Source: Ohtaekwangia sp036503775
GTDB lineage: Bacteria; Bacteroidota; Bacteroidia; Cytophagales; Cyclobacteriaceae
Direction: 5' to 3'
Length of the DNA: 64,000 bases
NCBI GenBank assembly: GCA_036503775.1
Contig: DASXWH010000188.1
Coordinates: forward strand, 41,359-105,358
A program made the translations under genes and the position numbers. The notes under the pieces were generated by a model. The model was not told the origin of the DNA, searched no databases, and worked only from the letters and a program-made list of their open reading frames with translations. Shown here piece by piece: positions 27,816 to 36,547 of the stretch (position 1 is its first letter; each line of letters begins with the position of its first letter).

Positions 27816-28940
27816 ATGATTGCTGAATTTGATTTACCTTTAACCTTCAATAGCCAGACTATTAATGGCTTACATTTTTTAAGGTTTGACTTTAACCCCA
27901 TTTTTCTGAAGCGTTACGCTGCAATACTCACCCTGACCTCATTTTTTCTGGTGATTGCTCCAGAGGTGTTTGCACAATATGAAAATGAAAAAGAGGCTTC
28001 CATTCCGCTGGAACATTTTTATGTTAAACGCCAGGGGGTAGGCACGCTCCGGAAGATCCTGAGCAAGATCACATTCGGACTTAGTACGGGTTATGGACGG
28101 ACTACCTTCAAGCATGATCTGGATGGACTCGGAATTCTGCAGAACCCTGATTCAATGCCGAAGTTATTTCAACCTGGCAATGTCGCTGCCGGCTATTCGA
28201 ATTGGTTTAATAAGGCAGAAGCATCAGGTAATACAGTACAACCTGGTGCTTTTCTGGTCGATTCAGATACAACAGAGATTGGATTTAAAAGTAAGTCGTT
28301 CAATATCCCGTTAAAGGCTACGATGCATGTGGAGTTTGACCGGTATCGGATTGGCTTAGGGTATTCTTTTGAGTATACCCACTTAGGCGCTTTTGAAGCT
28401 ACGCGTTATGGTGATCAGATAAACAATTTCTCCCCCGACTTTAACAGTTTTTTTTTAAAGAAGTACTTTCTCATGTTAGGAGGAGCGGTGTATCGTTATG
28501 AGGATTACCTTCTGGTGGTGGATGCCAATATCGGTGGCTATAGCCTGGGTAAGAATTTTGACAAGAGTGTTATTAAAAAAGGTGCATACTTTAATCTCGG
28601 TGTTGCTGTTGAACGGGAGATGTCAGAATATTTCAAAATTTTCGTTCGGCCATCCTACGAAATAAAGAGCTATAAATTGACGATACCCGAATCAGGGCCA
28701 ACGATTACGCACAAGTTCAATGCTTTTTATTTTAACATCGGTGTTACCTATCGTTTTCCTGAACTTCGTAAATGTTTCTTAAAAACGTGCAAGGCACAAA
28801 TGAATCATGCTCATGGCAATCGTGAATACAGAAGCCGCGTTCATCCGATTTACAAAAAGCAAAATCCGCATTACGGAGAAAATCATCCTACCCTGATAAA
28901 GTATAGGGGGAAAAACAAAAAGAAGCTTAATCCTTATTAA
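27816..28940 (+). CDS. Predicted outer-membrane barrel protein with basic C-terminal tail
   Basis: This 374-residue protein starts at ATG 27816 (six codons after a TTG). A long hydrophobic N-terminal signal ends near VFAQ (about residue 47). The main part shows amphipathic strands (GLSTGYGRTTF, RIGLGYSFEYTHLG, FLMLGGAVYRYEDYLLVV, FYFNIGVTYRFPE) consistent with an outer-membrane barrel. Beyond the last strand about 60 residues form a Lys/Arg/Tyr/His-rich tail ending GKNKKKLNPY, which is unusual for a barrel. The stop overlaps the convergent kinase gene by 4 bp. Function unknown. Confidence 0.75.
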   Translation: MIAEFDLPLTFNSQTINGLHFLRFDFNPIFLKRYAAILTLTSFFLVIAPEVFAQYENEKEASIPLEHFYVKRQGVGTLRKILSKITFGLSTGYGRTTFKHDLDGLGILQNPDSMPKLFQPGNVAAGYSNWFNKAEASGNTVQPGAFLVDSDTTEIGFKSKSFNIPLKATMHVEFDRYRIGLGYSFEYTHLGAFEATRYGDQINNFSPDFNSFFLKKYFLMLGGAVYRYEDYLLVVDANIGGYSLGKNFDKSVIKKGAYFNLGVAVEREMSEYFKIFVRPSYEIKSYKLTIPESGPTITHKFNAFYFNIGVTYRFPELRKCFLKTCKAQMNHAHGNREYRSRVHPIYKKQNPHYGENHPTLIKYRGKNKKKLNPY

Positions 28941-31900
28941 TGCAATTTCAGCTTCACCGTAAAGATGGTGAACTGTCCCAACTCTGACTGGATTGAAATC
29001 TCACCTTCAAGTTTTTCGACTGTCTCCTTTACGATATAAAGCCCGAGTCCCGATCCCTTCGATTGATCAGTTGCACGATAGAACATATTGAATACTTTAT
29101 CCTGATTTTCCCTGCTGATCCCGATGCCGTTATCTTTTACTTCAATGATCGCATATCCGTTCGTTTGTGAAAATCCGATTTCTACGTACGAATGGTTCCC
29201 TTGTTCATTCCGATACTTGAATGAATTTGAAATCAGGTTAGTAAGTATGATTTTGACACGCAAGTAGTCTGACTTCAAAATATCGTCATTCCCGAATTTT
29301 TTAATGATGCTGATCTCCTCAGCGTGGAAGGGATATTTTAATTCATCCAGAACCTCATCCACGAGTTCACCGAACTTAAATTCCTGGTGCATGATTTTGT
29401 GCCCCATGTTCCGGGAGAACTGGGTAAGGCTTTTAATAACGCCCTCCAGCTTCATTACACTTTTTTGCATGTGATCGAGATGAAACTGAAGTTCGTTGCT
29501 TTTATTTTCAATCTTGGTCAGTTGTATCAGACCTAGTATCGATTTCAACGGTGCACTCAGATCGTGTGATGCGCTGTATACAAATCGATCAAGCTCCTGG
29601 TTGGCTTTTACCAGCTTGGTGGTACGTTCCTGAACCCGTTCGTCCAGTTCATTATTGGTTTTTACCAACTCTTCATGTGTTTGCTTTAGTTTGTTATTAA
29701 CAAGCTCCACGTGGTTCTTCTGCACAAACAAATCTTCCATCGTTGAAGTTAATTCTTCATTCGTGGTCTCAATTTCATCCTGTTTTTGCTGAAGTTCTTT
29801 TACCAGTTCTTTGAGTTGTGCAGTTCGTTCATTTACCTTGGTTTCCAGTTCGGTATTCTTTTTTCGGAGTCTTGTTATCCGGAGATAAACCACCAGGTAT
29901 ATTCCCACAAGTATAACGATAGCAATAATGGCCTTGAACCACCACGTTTTCCAGTAGGGAGGTGTAATCACGATGCGGATGATCCGTCCTTCTTCATTCC
30001 ATACACCATCGTTGTTTGAAGCTTTCACATGAAAAAAGTATTCTCCCGGATCCAGATTGGTATACGTAGCCGAATGCTGGTTGCCAACATAGTTCCAGTC
30101 TTTTTCCAGACCTTCAAGCCGGTAAGCATACTGATTCTTTTCCGCATGGGTAAAATTGATGGCGATAAAGTCGAGTGTAAATACAGAATGTTCGTGAGAC
30201 AGCGTGATCGCATCAAGTTCCATAATATGCCTGGGGAGCACAGAATCAGTATCATTACTTGATATCGGCTTATTAAAAATTTTGAGTCCGGTAAGGTAGA
30301 TCTTCGGGGCAAATGGATTGTTCTGGACACTATCGGGAATAAAACTGTTATAACCATTCGATCCGCCAAAGAGAAGTTCACCTTTGCGGGTCTTATAAAC
30401 ACTGTATCGGGAGAACTCCCCGCGTTGCAGACCATCTTTGCTATCGTAATTGCTTATGGCGATTCCGGCAAGCGGATCGAATTTCGTTATGCCTTTTACC
30501 GTGCCGAGCCAGAGGTGACCATGATTATCTTCAGCGATAGATTTAACATGATCGGTAGGTAGCCCATGCCGGCTCGTGTATGTTTTAAATGTTCCGCTCT
30601 CCGGAATATACCGGGATAATCCTCCACCTGTTGCCAGCCATATATTTTTCCGGCTGTCTTCAAATATGTGATTAACAAGTTTAGCAGGAAGACTGGCCGA
30701 ATCCTGGGGATCCGGTAAAAAGCGTTGGAATATACCTTGTTGAATTTCTGCGCGCTTCAGCAAATTAAGGCCGCTGTCTTCAGTCCCGAACCAGATATTG
30801 CCTTCCGTATCTTCTAAAATAACGGGTACAATGTTGTTGCTAAGACTTTGCGCATTATTGGGCTCATTGCGATAGGTTCTCAGGGTTTTAGTCTTCCAGT
30901 TAAAGAGGCTGACACCACCATCATACGTGCAGATCCAAAGGTTTCCCTCCTTGTCTTTTACAATGTTGAATACACTTCGAAGATTCGCATTATCAGGTTC
31001 AAAACTGGTAAATGTTTTTTTCTTACGATCCAGGAGGTTGATACCTCCCTGCCAGGTACCGATCCAAAGGAGGCCATCGTTGTCTTCACAGATGGCCAAT
31101 ACGGAATTGGATCGGATGGTTTTCTGATTTGCAGGATCATGTTGGAATACACTAAACTTTTCACTTTCACGATCCAGAAAATTCAATCCTCCGCCATCGG
31201 TTGCCAGCCAGAGGTTTCCATCACGGTCTTCGAAGAATGCCCTTACGATATTGTTGGTCAATCCTCCGGTAGACTTTTGATGGAGATTAAACTTCAGAAG
31301 GTACTTATCCCAAACGTCAATGCCATCGAGAGAACTGCCAAGCCACAATCGCCCTTGTGTATCTTCTGAAGCGCACCAATAGGAGGTGCTGTACACACCA
31401 AAACGATTCAGCGGATCGGGTTTGAACCGTATGAAATTATCGATGCCAGGATCATATAAATTCATCCCTCCATTTTCATTACACGACCAAAGGCGGTTGG
31501 ATTTATCAACATATAAGGCTTTGATGAAATCGTTGGCTAACGTTGCAGGATTGTTTTTATCGTAGCGATAATGTTTGAATATCATCTTCTGATCCTGTTC
31601 CACTAAACGGTCAACGCCAAAAAAGCTCAGACCTATCCAGAGGACATTATCCTTATCAATCACAATGGACGAAACGTCACGATCCGCAAGGCTCTCCGGA
31701 TCGTTTGGATCAGGTCTGTAGTGCGAAGCTTTGTGATTGGTAACATCCAGTTTGATCAGACCATTTTCAACAGTGCCAACCCAGAGTACATTGTTTCGTC
31801 CTTTGCAAAGCGCTGAGAGGTGAGTGGTTTTGATCAGGTCATCTCCTTTTTTCGAGAATGGCACAAACGTTTGCTGGTTTTCATCAAAATAAAACAAGCC

Positions 31901-32392
31901 GTTGCGCTGACTGGCTACCCATATTCTGCCATTGTCGTCTTCAACAATTTCTCGGATGCGATTTGTATTCGGATCGAGTGGATTGGTTAAATCACTTTCT
32001 GTTTTATAGCGAATAAAGTTATTCTGATCCCGGTTGAAACGGCATATACCATCATAGGTACCGATCCATAAATTCCCTTTCGTGTCTTCTAAAATTGTCT
32101 CTATCCGGTTCTCTTGTATAGAGGCAGTATCATTGGAAGTAAAGTAGACCTCAAAATCTTCACCGTCATAACGGTGTAATCCGCTGAGCGTTCCGATCCA
32201 TAAATACCCGTAGCGGTCTTCGCAGATAGAGAATACCTGGTTGTTGTTAAGTTCCTTGTTGAGATGCTGGAATTTAAAGGTGGCGGGGTTAATCTGCGCA
32301 CTTAGATAGCCTGGTAAAAGCGTAAGACAAAGTGTGATTAAAAATCCGATTTCGGCTATTCGTTTTATTGCCATGGTGGCCTTTAGATTCAT
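28937..32392 (-). CDS. Two-component regulator propeller sensor histidine kinase, no receiver or HTH
   Basis: About 1151 residues from ATG 32392; starts at 32428 and 32374 are also possible, and all reach the signal AIKRIAEIGFLITLCLTLLPG. The periplasmic part has 14 or so WIGT-type propeller repeats (for example LWIGTLSGLHRYD, IWFGTEDSGLNLLK), as in hybrid two-component systems, then a Y_Y_Y domain (YAYRLEGLEKDW), a membrane segment (AIIAIVILVGIYLVVYL), a coiled coil, and a kinase domain with H-box RFVYSASHDLSAPLKS and ATPase motifs DNGIGI and GSGLGLYI. Unlike classic hybrids there is no receiver or AraC-type domain. It likely senses polysaccharide-type ligands and signals to a separate regulator. 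Confidence 0.9.
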   Translation of the reverse strand: MNLKATMAIKRIAEIGFLITLCLTLLPGYLSAQINPATFKFQHLNKELNNNQVFSICEDRYGYLWIGTLSGLHRYDGEDFEVYFTSNDTASIQENRIETILEDTKGNLWIGTYDGICRFNRDQNNFIRYKTESDLTNPLDPNTNRIREIVEDDNGRIWVASQRNGLFYFDENQQTFVPFSKKGDDLIKTTHLSALCKGRNNVLWVGTVENGLIKLDVTNHKASHYRPDPNDPESLADRDVSSIVIDKDNVLWIGLSFFGVDRLVEQDQKMIFKHYRYDKNNPATLANDFIKALYVDKSNRLWSCNENGGMNLYDPGIDNFIRFKPDPLNRFGVYSTSYWCASEDTQGRLWLGSSLDGIDVWDKYLLKFNLHQKSTGGLTNNIVRAFFEDRDGNLWLATDGGGLNFLDRESEKFSVFQHDPANQKTIRSNSVLAICEDNDGLLWIGTWQGGINLLDRKKKTFTSFEPDNANLRSVFNIVKDKEGNLWICTYDGGVSLFNWKTKTLRTYRNEPNNAQSLSNNIVPVILEDTEGNIWFGTEDSGLNLLKRAEIQQGIFQRFLPDPQDSASLPAKLVNHIFEDSRKNIWLATGGGLSRYIPESGTFKTYTSRHGLPTDHVKSIAEDNHGHLWLGTVKGITKFDPLAGIAISNYDSKDGLQRGEFSRYSVYKTRKGELLFGGSNGYNSFIPDSVQNNPFAPKIYLTGLKIFNKPISSNDTDSVLPRHIMELDAITLSHEHSVFTLDFIAINFTHAEKNQYAYRLEGLEKDWNYVGNQHSATYTNLDPGEYFFHVKASNNDGVWNEEGRIIRIVITPPYWKTWWFKAIIAIVILVGIYLVVYLRITRLRKKNTELETKVNERTAQLKELVKELQQKQDEIETTNEELTSTMEDLFVQKNHVELVNNKLKQTHEELVKTNNELDERVQERTTKLVKANQELDRFVYSASHDLSAPLKSILGLIQLTKIENKSNELQFHLDHMQKSVMKLEGVIKSLTQFSRNMGHKIMHQEFKFGELVDEVLDELKYPFHAEEISIIKKFGNDDILKSDYLRVKIILTNLISNSFKYRNEQGNHSYVEIGFSQTNGYAIIEVKDNGIGISRENQDKVFNMFYRATDQSKGSGLGLYIVKETVEKLEGEISIQSELGQFTIFTVKLKLH

Positions 32393-32636
32393 GTATTTTA
32401 ATATACGGTGATTAAGGGTTGGATACAAAAACGATTCCCTTGAATTCTTTGGGTGGAGCGATTATGTATCTCATTTTTCAGTCAGTTTCCGGTGCTAAAA
32501 TATTTCATTTTTCCATTGGTCAAATGACTTGAAATTCGGGTTGGAAACTATTTCAATACAGCTTCTTCCATTGACGTTTTTTACTATCTTGCGAGGCTTT
32601 AAAAGTGCTTTTATAAGCGTAAAAATTGAATTCTAA

Positions 32637-35171
32637 ATGGCAGAAGAAACCGGTGGCCAGACACCTGGCAGGCAAAGTATAATCCCGATCAATATTGAAG
32701 ACGAAATGCGTGGGGCGTACATCGATTATTCGATGTCGGTCATTATTTCACGCGCCCTGCCCGATGTACGGGATGGGTTGAAACCGGTTCACCGCAGGGT
32801 GCTTTATGGAATGCTTGAACTGGGCGTTAATTACAACAAGCCATATAAAAAATCAGCCCGTATTGTAGGGGAGGTTCTGGGTAAGTATCACCCCCATGGA
32901 GATGCTTCTGTTTATGATACCATGGTGCGGATGGCACAGGACTGGTCTTTGCGTTATACCCTTGTGGATGGTCAGGGAAACTTTGGGTCCATTGATGGAG
33001 ACTCACCAGCTGCCATGCGTTATACCGAAGCCAGACTTCGCAGGATTGCAGAAGAGATGCTGGCAGATATCAATAAAGACACGGTTGATTTTCAACCTAA
33101 CTTTGACGATTCCCTCACTGAACCAAGTGTACTCCCCGCCAAGCTGCCTAACCTTTTGGTTAATGGATCATCCGGTATTGCGGTAGGCATGGCCACCAAT
33201 ATGGCGCCTCATAACCTGGGTGAGGTTGTGGATGGTACGATTGCCTATATCGACAATAATGATATTACCATAGCCGAGCTGATGAAATTCGTAACAGCTC
33301 CTGATTTCCCCACAGGTGGGTTAATCTATGGTCACTCGGGAGTTCAGGAGGCTTACCTGACAGGCCGGGGACGGGTGGTAATGCGTGCAAAAGCCGAGAT
33401 TGTAACCTCGTCAACCGGGAAAGATCAGATCATCGTAACCGAGGTTCCCTACATGGTCAACAAAGCCATGATGATCGAGAAGACCGCTGCACTCATCAAT
33501 GAAAAGAAAATTGAAGGTATCTCGGATATCCGGGATGAATCTGACCGTGACGGATACCGGATTGTATATGACCTCAAGCGTGAAGCTATCCCGAATATTG
33601 TATTAAACAATCTCTTTAAGTACACGCAATTACAATCATCCTTTGGTGTGAACAACGTGGCGCTGGTTAAAGGCCGCCCGATGACATTGAACCTGAAGGA
33701 CCTGATCAAATACTTCGTTGAACACAGGCATGAGGTAATCATCCGGAGAACCAAGTTCGAGTTGGCTGAAGCTGAACGCAGAGCTCATATCCTGGAAGGA
33801 TACCTTATCGCACTTGACAACCTGGATGAGGTCATTTCCCTGATCCGGAACTCAAAAGACCCTGAAACGGCAAAGGACGGTTTGATGACCCGTTTCGGAT
33901 TATCCGAAATTCAGGCTAAAGCCATTCTCGATATGCGCCTTCAGCGCCTCACCGGACTTGAGCGCGACAAGATTCAGCAGGAGTATGCCGAGGTTAAGGC
34001 TTTAATTGACAGACTCAATGAGATTCTGGCCAATGAACCTATCCGGATGCAGATCATTAAAGATGAGCTGCTGGAAATGAAGGAACGGTACGGTGATAAG
34101 CGAAGAACTGAAGTTGTTCATAGTGATGATGACATTACCGTTGAAGCCTTGATTCCAAATGAAGAAATGGTGATCACCATTTCGAATCAGGGATATATTA
34201 AACGAACATCACTTTCAGAATACCGCACACAAGGCAGGGGAGGAATTGGATCCAAAGGGGTAACCACCAAGGACGATGATTTTACTGAGCACTTGTTCAT
34301 TGCGCAGGCGCACAATTACCTGTTGATCTTCACCGATCAGGGTAAAGTATATTGGAAGAAAGCATATGAAATTCCGGAAGGAAATAAAGTATCCAAAGGA
34401 CGGGCTATTCAGAATCTGATCAACATTGAACCCGGAGATACAGCGCGTGCCATCATCAATATCAAAAACCTGACAGACGAAAATTACATTAATAATAACT
34501 ATGTAATTCTCTGTACTGAAAAAGGTGTTATCAAGAAAACTTCCCTTGAAGCTTACTCAAGACCCAGACAGGGTGGTATCAATGCCATTACGATCCACGA
34601 TGGTGACCGGCTTTTGAATGCATCCATGACCAATGGAAACAATCATATTATCATTGCGAAGAGTGAAGGTAAAGCCGTTCACTTCCACGAGTCAGATGTT
34701 CGCCCGATGGGAAGAACAGCGGCTGGTGTGAGAGGTGTAACCCTCGAGTCGGATGAAGACAAAGTGGTTGGCATGGTCTGCATCACCGGTCAGGATGCAA
34801 ACCTGCTGGTAGTGTCAGAAAACGGTTATGGAAAACGATCATCCATTGATGATTACCGCATCACCAAACGTGGTGGCAAAGGCGTTAAGACGATCAATAT
34901 CACGGATAAAACTGGCAAGCTTGTTGCCATCAAGGAAGTATTCGATGAAGATGAACTGATGATCATCAACCGTTCAGGCATCACCATTCGCATCAAGGTA
35001 GGCGAATTGCGGGTTATGGGACGTGCTACACAGGGTGTCCGCCTCATTAAACTGAATGATGATGACCGGATTTCATCTGTAGAAAAGATTCAGCAGATCG
35101 TTGAAGAGAAGAACGAAAGTGAAGAAAAGAACAACAATACTGACAGCACCGACAACACAGAAAACACCTAA
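32637..35171 (+). CDS. gyrA: DNA gyrase subunit A
   Basis: This 844-residue topoisomerase II subunit cuts and rejoins DNA with Tyr129 in AAMRYTEARL. N-terminal motifs YSMSVIISRALPDVRDGLKP and GKYHPHGDASVYD are present; the position equal to E. coli Ser83 is Ala90, with Ser91 next to it. C-terminal blades include RTAAGVRGVTL and the GyrA-box region around YRTQGRGGIGSKG (about 530). The acidic tail (residues about 815-844) is Glu/Asn rich. A TATCTTGC -7-like box lies at 32585-32592, about 45 bp upstream of the ATG. Confidence 0.97.
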   Translation: MAEETGGQTPGRQSIIPINIEDEMRGAYIDYSMSVIISRALPDVRDGLKPVHRRVLYGMLELGVNYNKPYKKSARIVGEVLGKYHPHGDASVYDTMVRMAQDWSLRYTLVDGQGNFGSIDGDSPAAMRYTEARLRRIAEEMLADINKDTVDFQPNFDDSLTEPSVLPAKLPNLLVNGSSGIAVGMATNMAPHNLGEVVDGTIAYIDNNDITIAELMKFVTAPDFPTGGLIYGHSGVQEAYLTGRGRVVMRAKAEIVTSSTGKDQIIVTEVPYMVNKAMMIEKTAALINEKKIEGISDIRDESDRDGYRIVYDLKREAIPNIVLNNLFKYTQLQSSFGVNNVALVKGRPMTLNLKDLIKYFVEHRHEVIIRRTKFELAEAERRAHILEGYLIALDNLDEVISLIRNSKDPETAKDGLMTRFGLSEIQAKAILDMRLQRLTGLERDKIQQEYAEVKALIDRLNEILANEPIRMQIIKDELLEMKERYGDKRRTEVVHSDDDITVEALIPNEEMVITISNQGYIKRTSLSEYRTQGRGGIGSKGVTTKDDDFTEHLFIAQAHNYLLIFTDQGKVYWKKAYEIPEGNKVSKGRAIQNLINIEPGDTARAIINIKNLTDENYINNNYVILCTEKGVIKKTSLEAYSRPRQGGINAITIHDGDRLLNASMTNGNNHIIIAKSEGKAVHFHESDVRPMGRTAAGVRGVTLESDEDKVVGMVCITGQDANLLVVSENGYGKRSSIDDYRITKRGGKGVKTINITDKTGKLVAIKEVFDEDELMIINRSGITIRIKVGELRVMGRATQGVRLIKLNDDDRISSVEKIQQIVEEKNESEEKNNNTDSTDNTENT

Positions 35172-35199
35172 AACTTTTATACTCTACTTAACATTTCAG

Positions 35200-36375
35200 A
35201 TGATGAAAAAAATAGTAATCGTTTTGTTTCTCCTGGTTCCCGGGATTCTATCGGCTCAAAAGGAAGTCAAGCCGAATATCAACAAGGCCATGACCGCGCT
35301 GACATCAGGAAAATTTGATGAAGCCAAATCTACCATTGATGCAGCTACAACCTATGAGAAAACCATGAATGATGGTAAGACCTGGTTTTACAGAGGCGTT
35401 ATATACGGTGCTTTGGACACTACGGCATCGTATAAATCAACGGAAGATCTGACGGCTGTTTCAGCAGCTTCATTTCAGAAGGCACGCGAAATTTCAGGTG
35501 GTAAAACATCATCTTATTTTGTTACCACAAGTGCTTCTCCGTTACCCTTGGCATTTGACCAGGCGATAACCGATATCGCTAACCGTTATCTGGTAAAAGG
35601 TGGAAAATTATTTGGCGAAGAAGACTACAAAGGTGCTCTTGTTCAATTCGAAAAAGGTATTGCGTTTAAGCCTGACACTACATTTTATTTATATGCAGGT
35701 TATTCCGCGTACAATGCGGAAGAACGTAAAAAATCAATTGACTACCTTACACAATACGCGAAGCAGGGTGGAAGGGAGCAACAAGCCCTGACAATGCCAG
35801 CGCTTATTGCGTATGAAGATCAGACGTATGAAGAATCTCTTGTAGCTGCCCGTGATGTATTGAAAATATTGCCTGGTCACAAGGACATGAAGGCTATTGA
35901 GCTTAACTCTTTGATCCAGCTGAAGAAATACGATGATGCTGCCACTCTCCTGGCTTCCGACCTGAAAGCCAATCCGAATGACGCACAGGGACATTACCTG
36001 CTGGGCGTTTTGAATACAGAGTTAAAGAAGGAAGCTGACGCTAAAAAGAACTTTGAAGATGCTGTTCGCATTGACCCAAATCACTATGAGGCATCGCTTG
36101 CACTCGCCCGCATATACTATTTCGATGCGAAAGTCATTAAAGACGAAATGAACGCGCTGGGTATTTCTGCAGCCGACAAGAAAAAGAGACTTGAATTGGA
36201 CTCCAAGTACCTTGAAAAGCTGAAGATAGCGTTACCATACTGGCAAAAGTTGGAGAAAATCAAGCCAGACAGCCAGGATGTACTGGATGGTTTGTATACA
36301 ATCTATGGCGATCTTGATAACCAGGAGCAATTGAAGCGCCTGGAGAAGCGTTACAAGGAGCTCGGTATTGAATAA
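35200..36375 (+). CDS. Secreted TPR protein downstream of gyrA
   Basis: From ATG 35200 (35203 also possible) the protein has 391 residues and a clean signal peptide MMKKIVIVLFLLVPGILSAQ; the frame is open earlier but overlaps the end of gyrA. TPR-type helices are seen throughout, for example YLLGVLNTELKKEADAKKNF and ALARIYYFDAK. No catalytic motif is visible. It probably resides in the periplasm as a binding scaffold. It is 28 bp downstream of gyrA and followed by a strong terminator. Confidence 0.85.
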   Translation: MMKKIVIVLFLLVPGILSAQKEVKPNINKAMTALTSGKFDEAKSTIDAATTYEKTMNDGKTWFYRGVIYGALDTTASYKSTEDLTAVSAASFQKAREISGGKTSSYFVTTSASPLPLAFDQAITDIANRYLVKGGKLFGEEDYKGALVQFEKGIAFKPDTTFYLYAGYSAYNAEERKKSIDYLTQYAKQGGREQQALTMPALIAYEDQTYEESLVAARDVLKILPGHKDMKAIELNSLIQLKKYDDAATLLASDLKANPNDAQGHYLLGVLNTELKKEADAKKNFEDAVRIDPNHYEASLALARIYYFDAKVIKDEMNALGISAADKKKRLELDSKYLEKLKIALPYWQKLEKIKPDSQDVLDGLYTIYGDLDNQEQLKRLEKRYKELGIE

Positions 36376-36395
36376 CATTACCGTAAGAAACAGAG

Positions 36396-36423
36396 AAGGG
36401 TTGGCCAACGTCAACCCTTTTTT
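36396..36423 (+). terminator. Rho-independent terminator after the TPR gene
   Basis: AAGGGTTG (36396-36403) pairs with CAACCCTT (36412-36419) over 8 bp, around an 8-base loop, followed by a run of T (36418-36423). Confidence 0.85.
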
Positions 36424-36483
36424 GTTTTATAAACGATTATATCCGGTCGAAACATTTTCAAGGTAGGTGCACCAGCCTTACGA

Positions 36484-36513
36484 TTGTTACATTCTGATTT
36501 CTATCTATATTTC
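36484..36513 (+). promoter_or_regulatory. Promoter-like boxes of the MFS gene
   Basis: TTG (36484-36486), a 19-base spacer and TATATTTC (36506-36513) resemble the Bacteroidota -33/-7 pair with one mismatch. The ATG at 36548 lies about 30 nt after the inferred start site. Confidence 0.4.
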
Positions 36514-36547
36514 AATTCATCTTTAACGCTCTAGTATACCCTGACTC

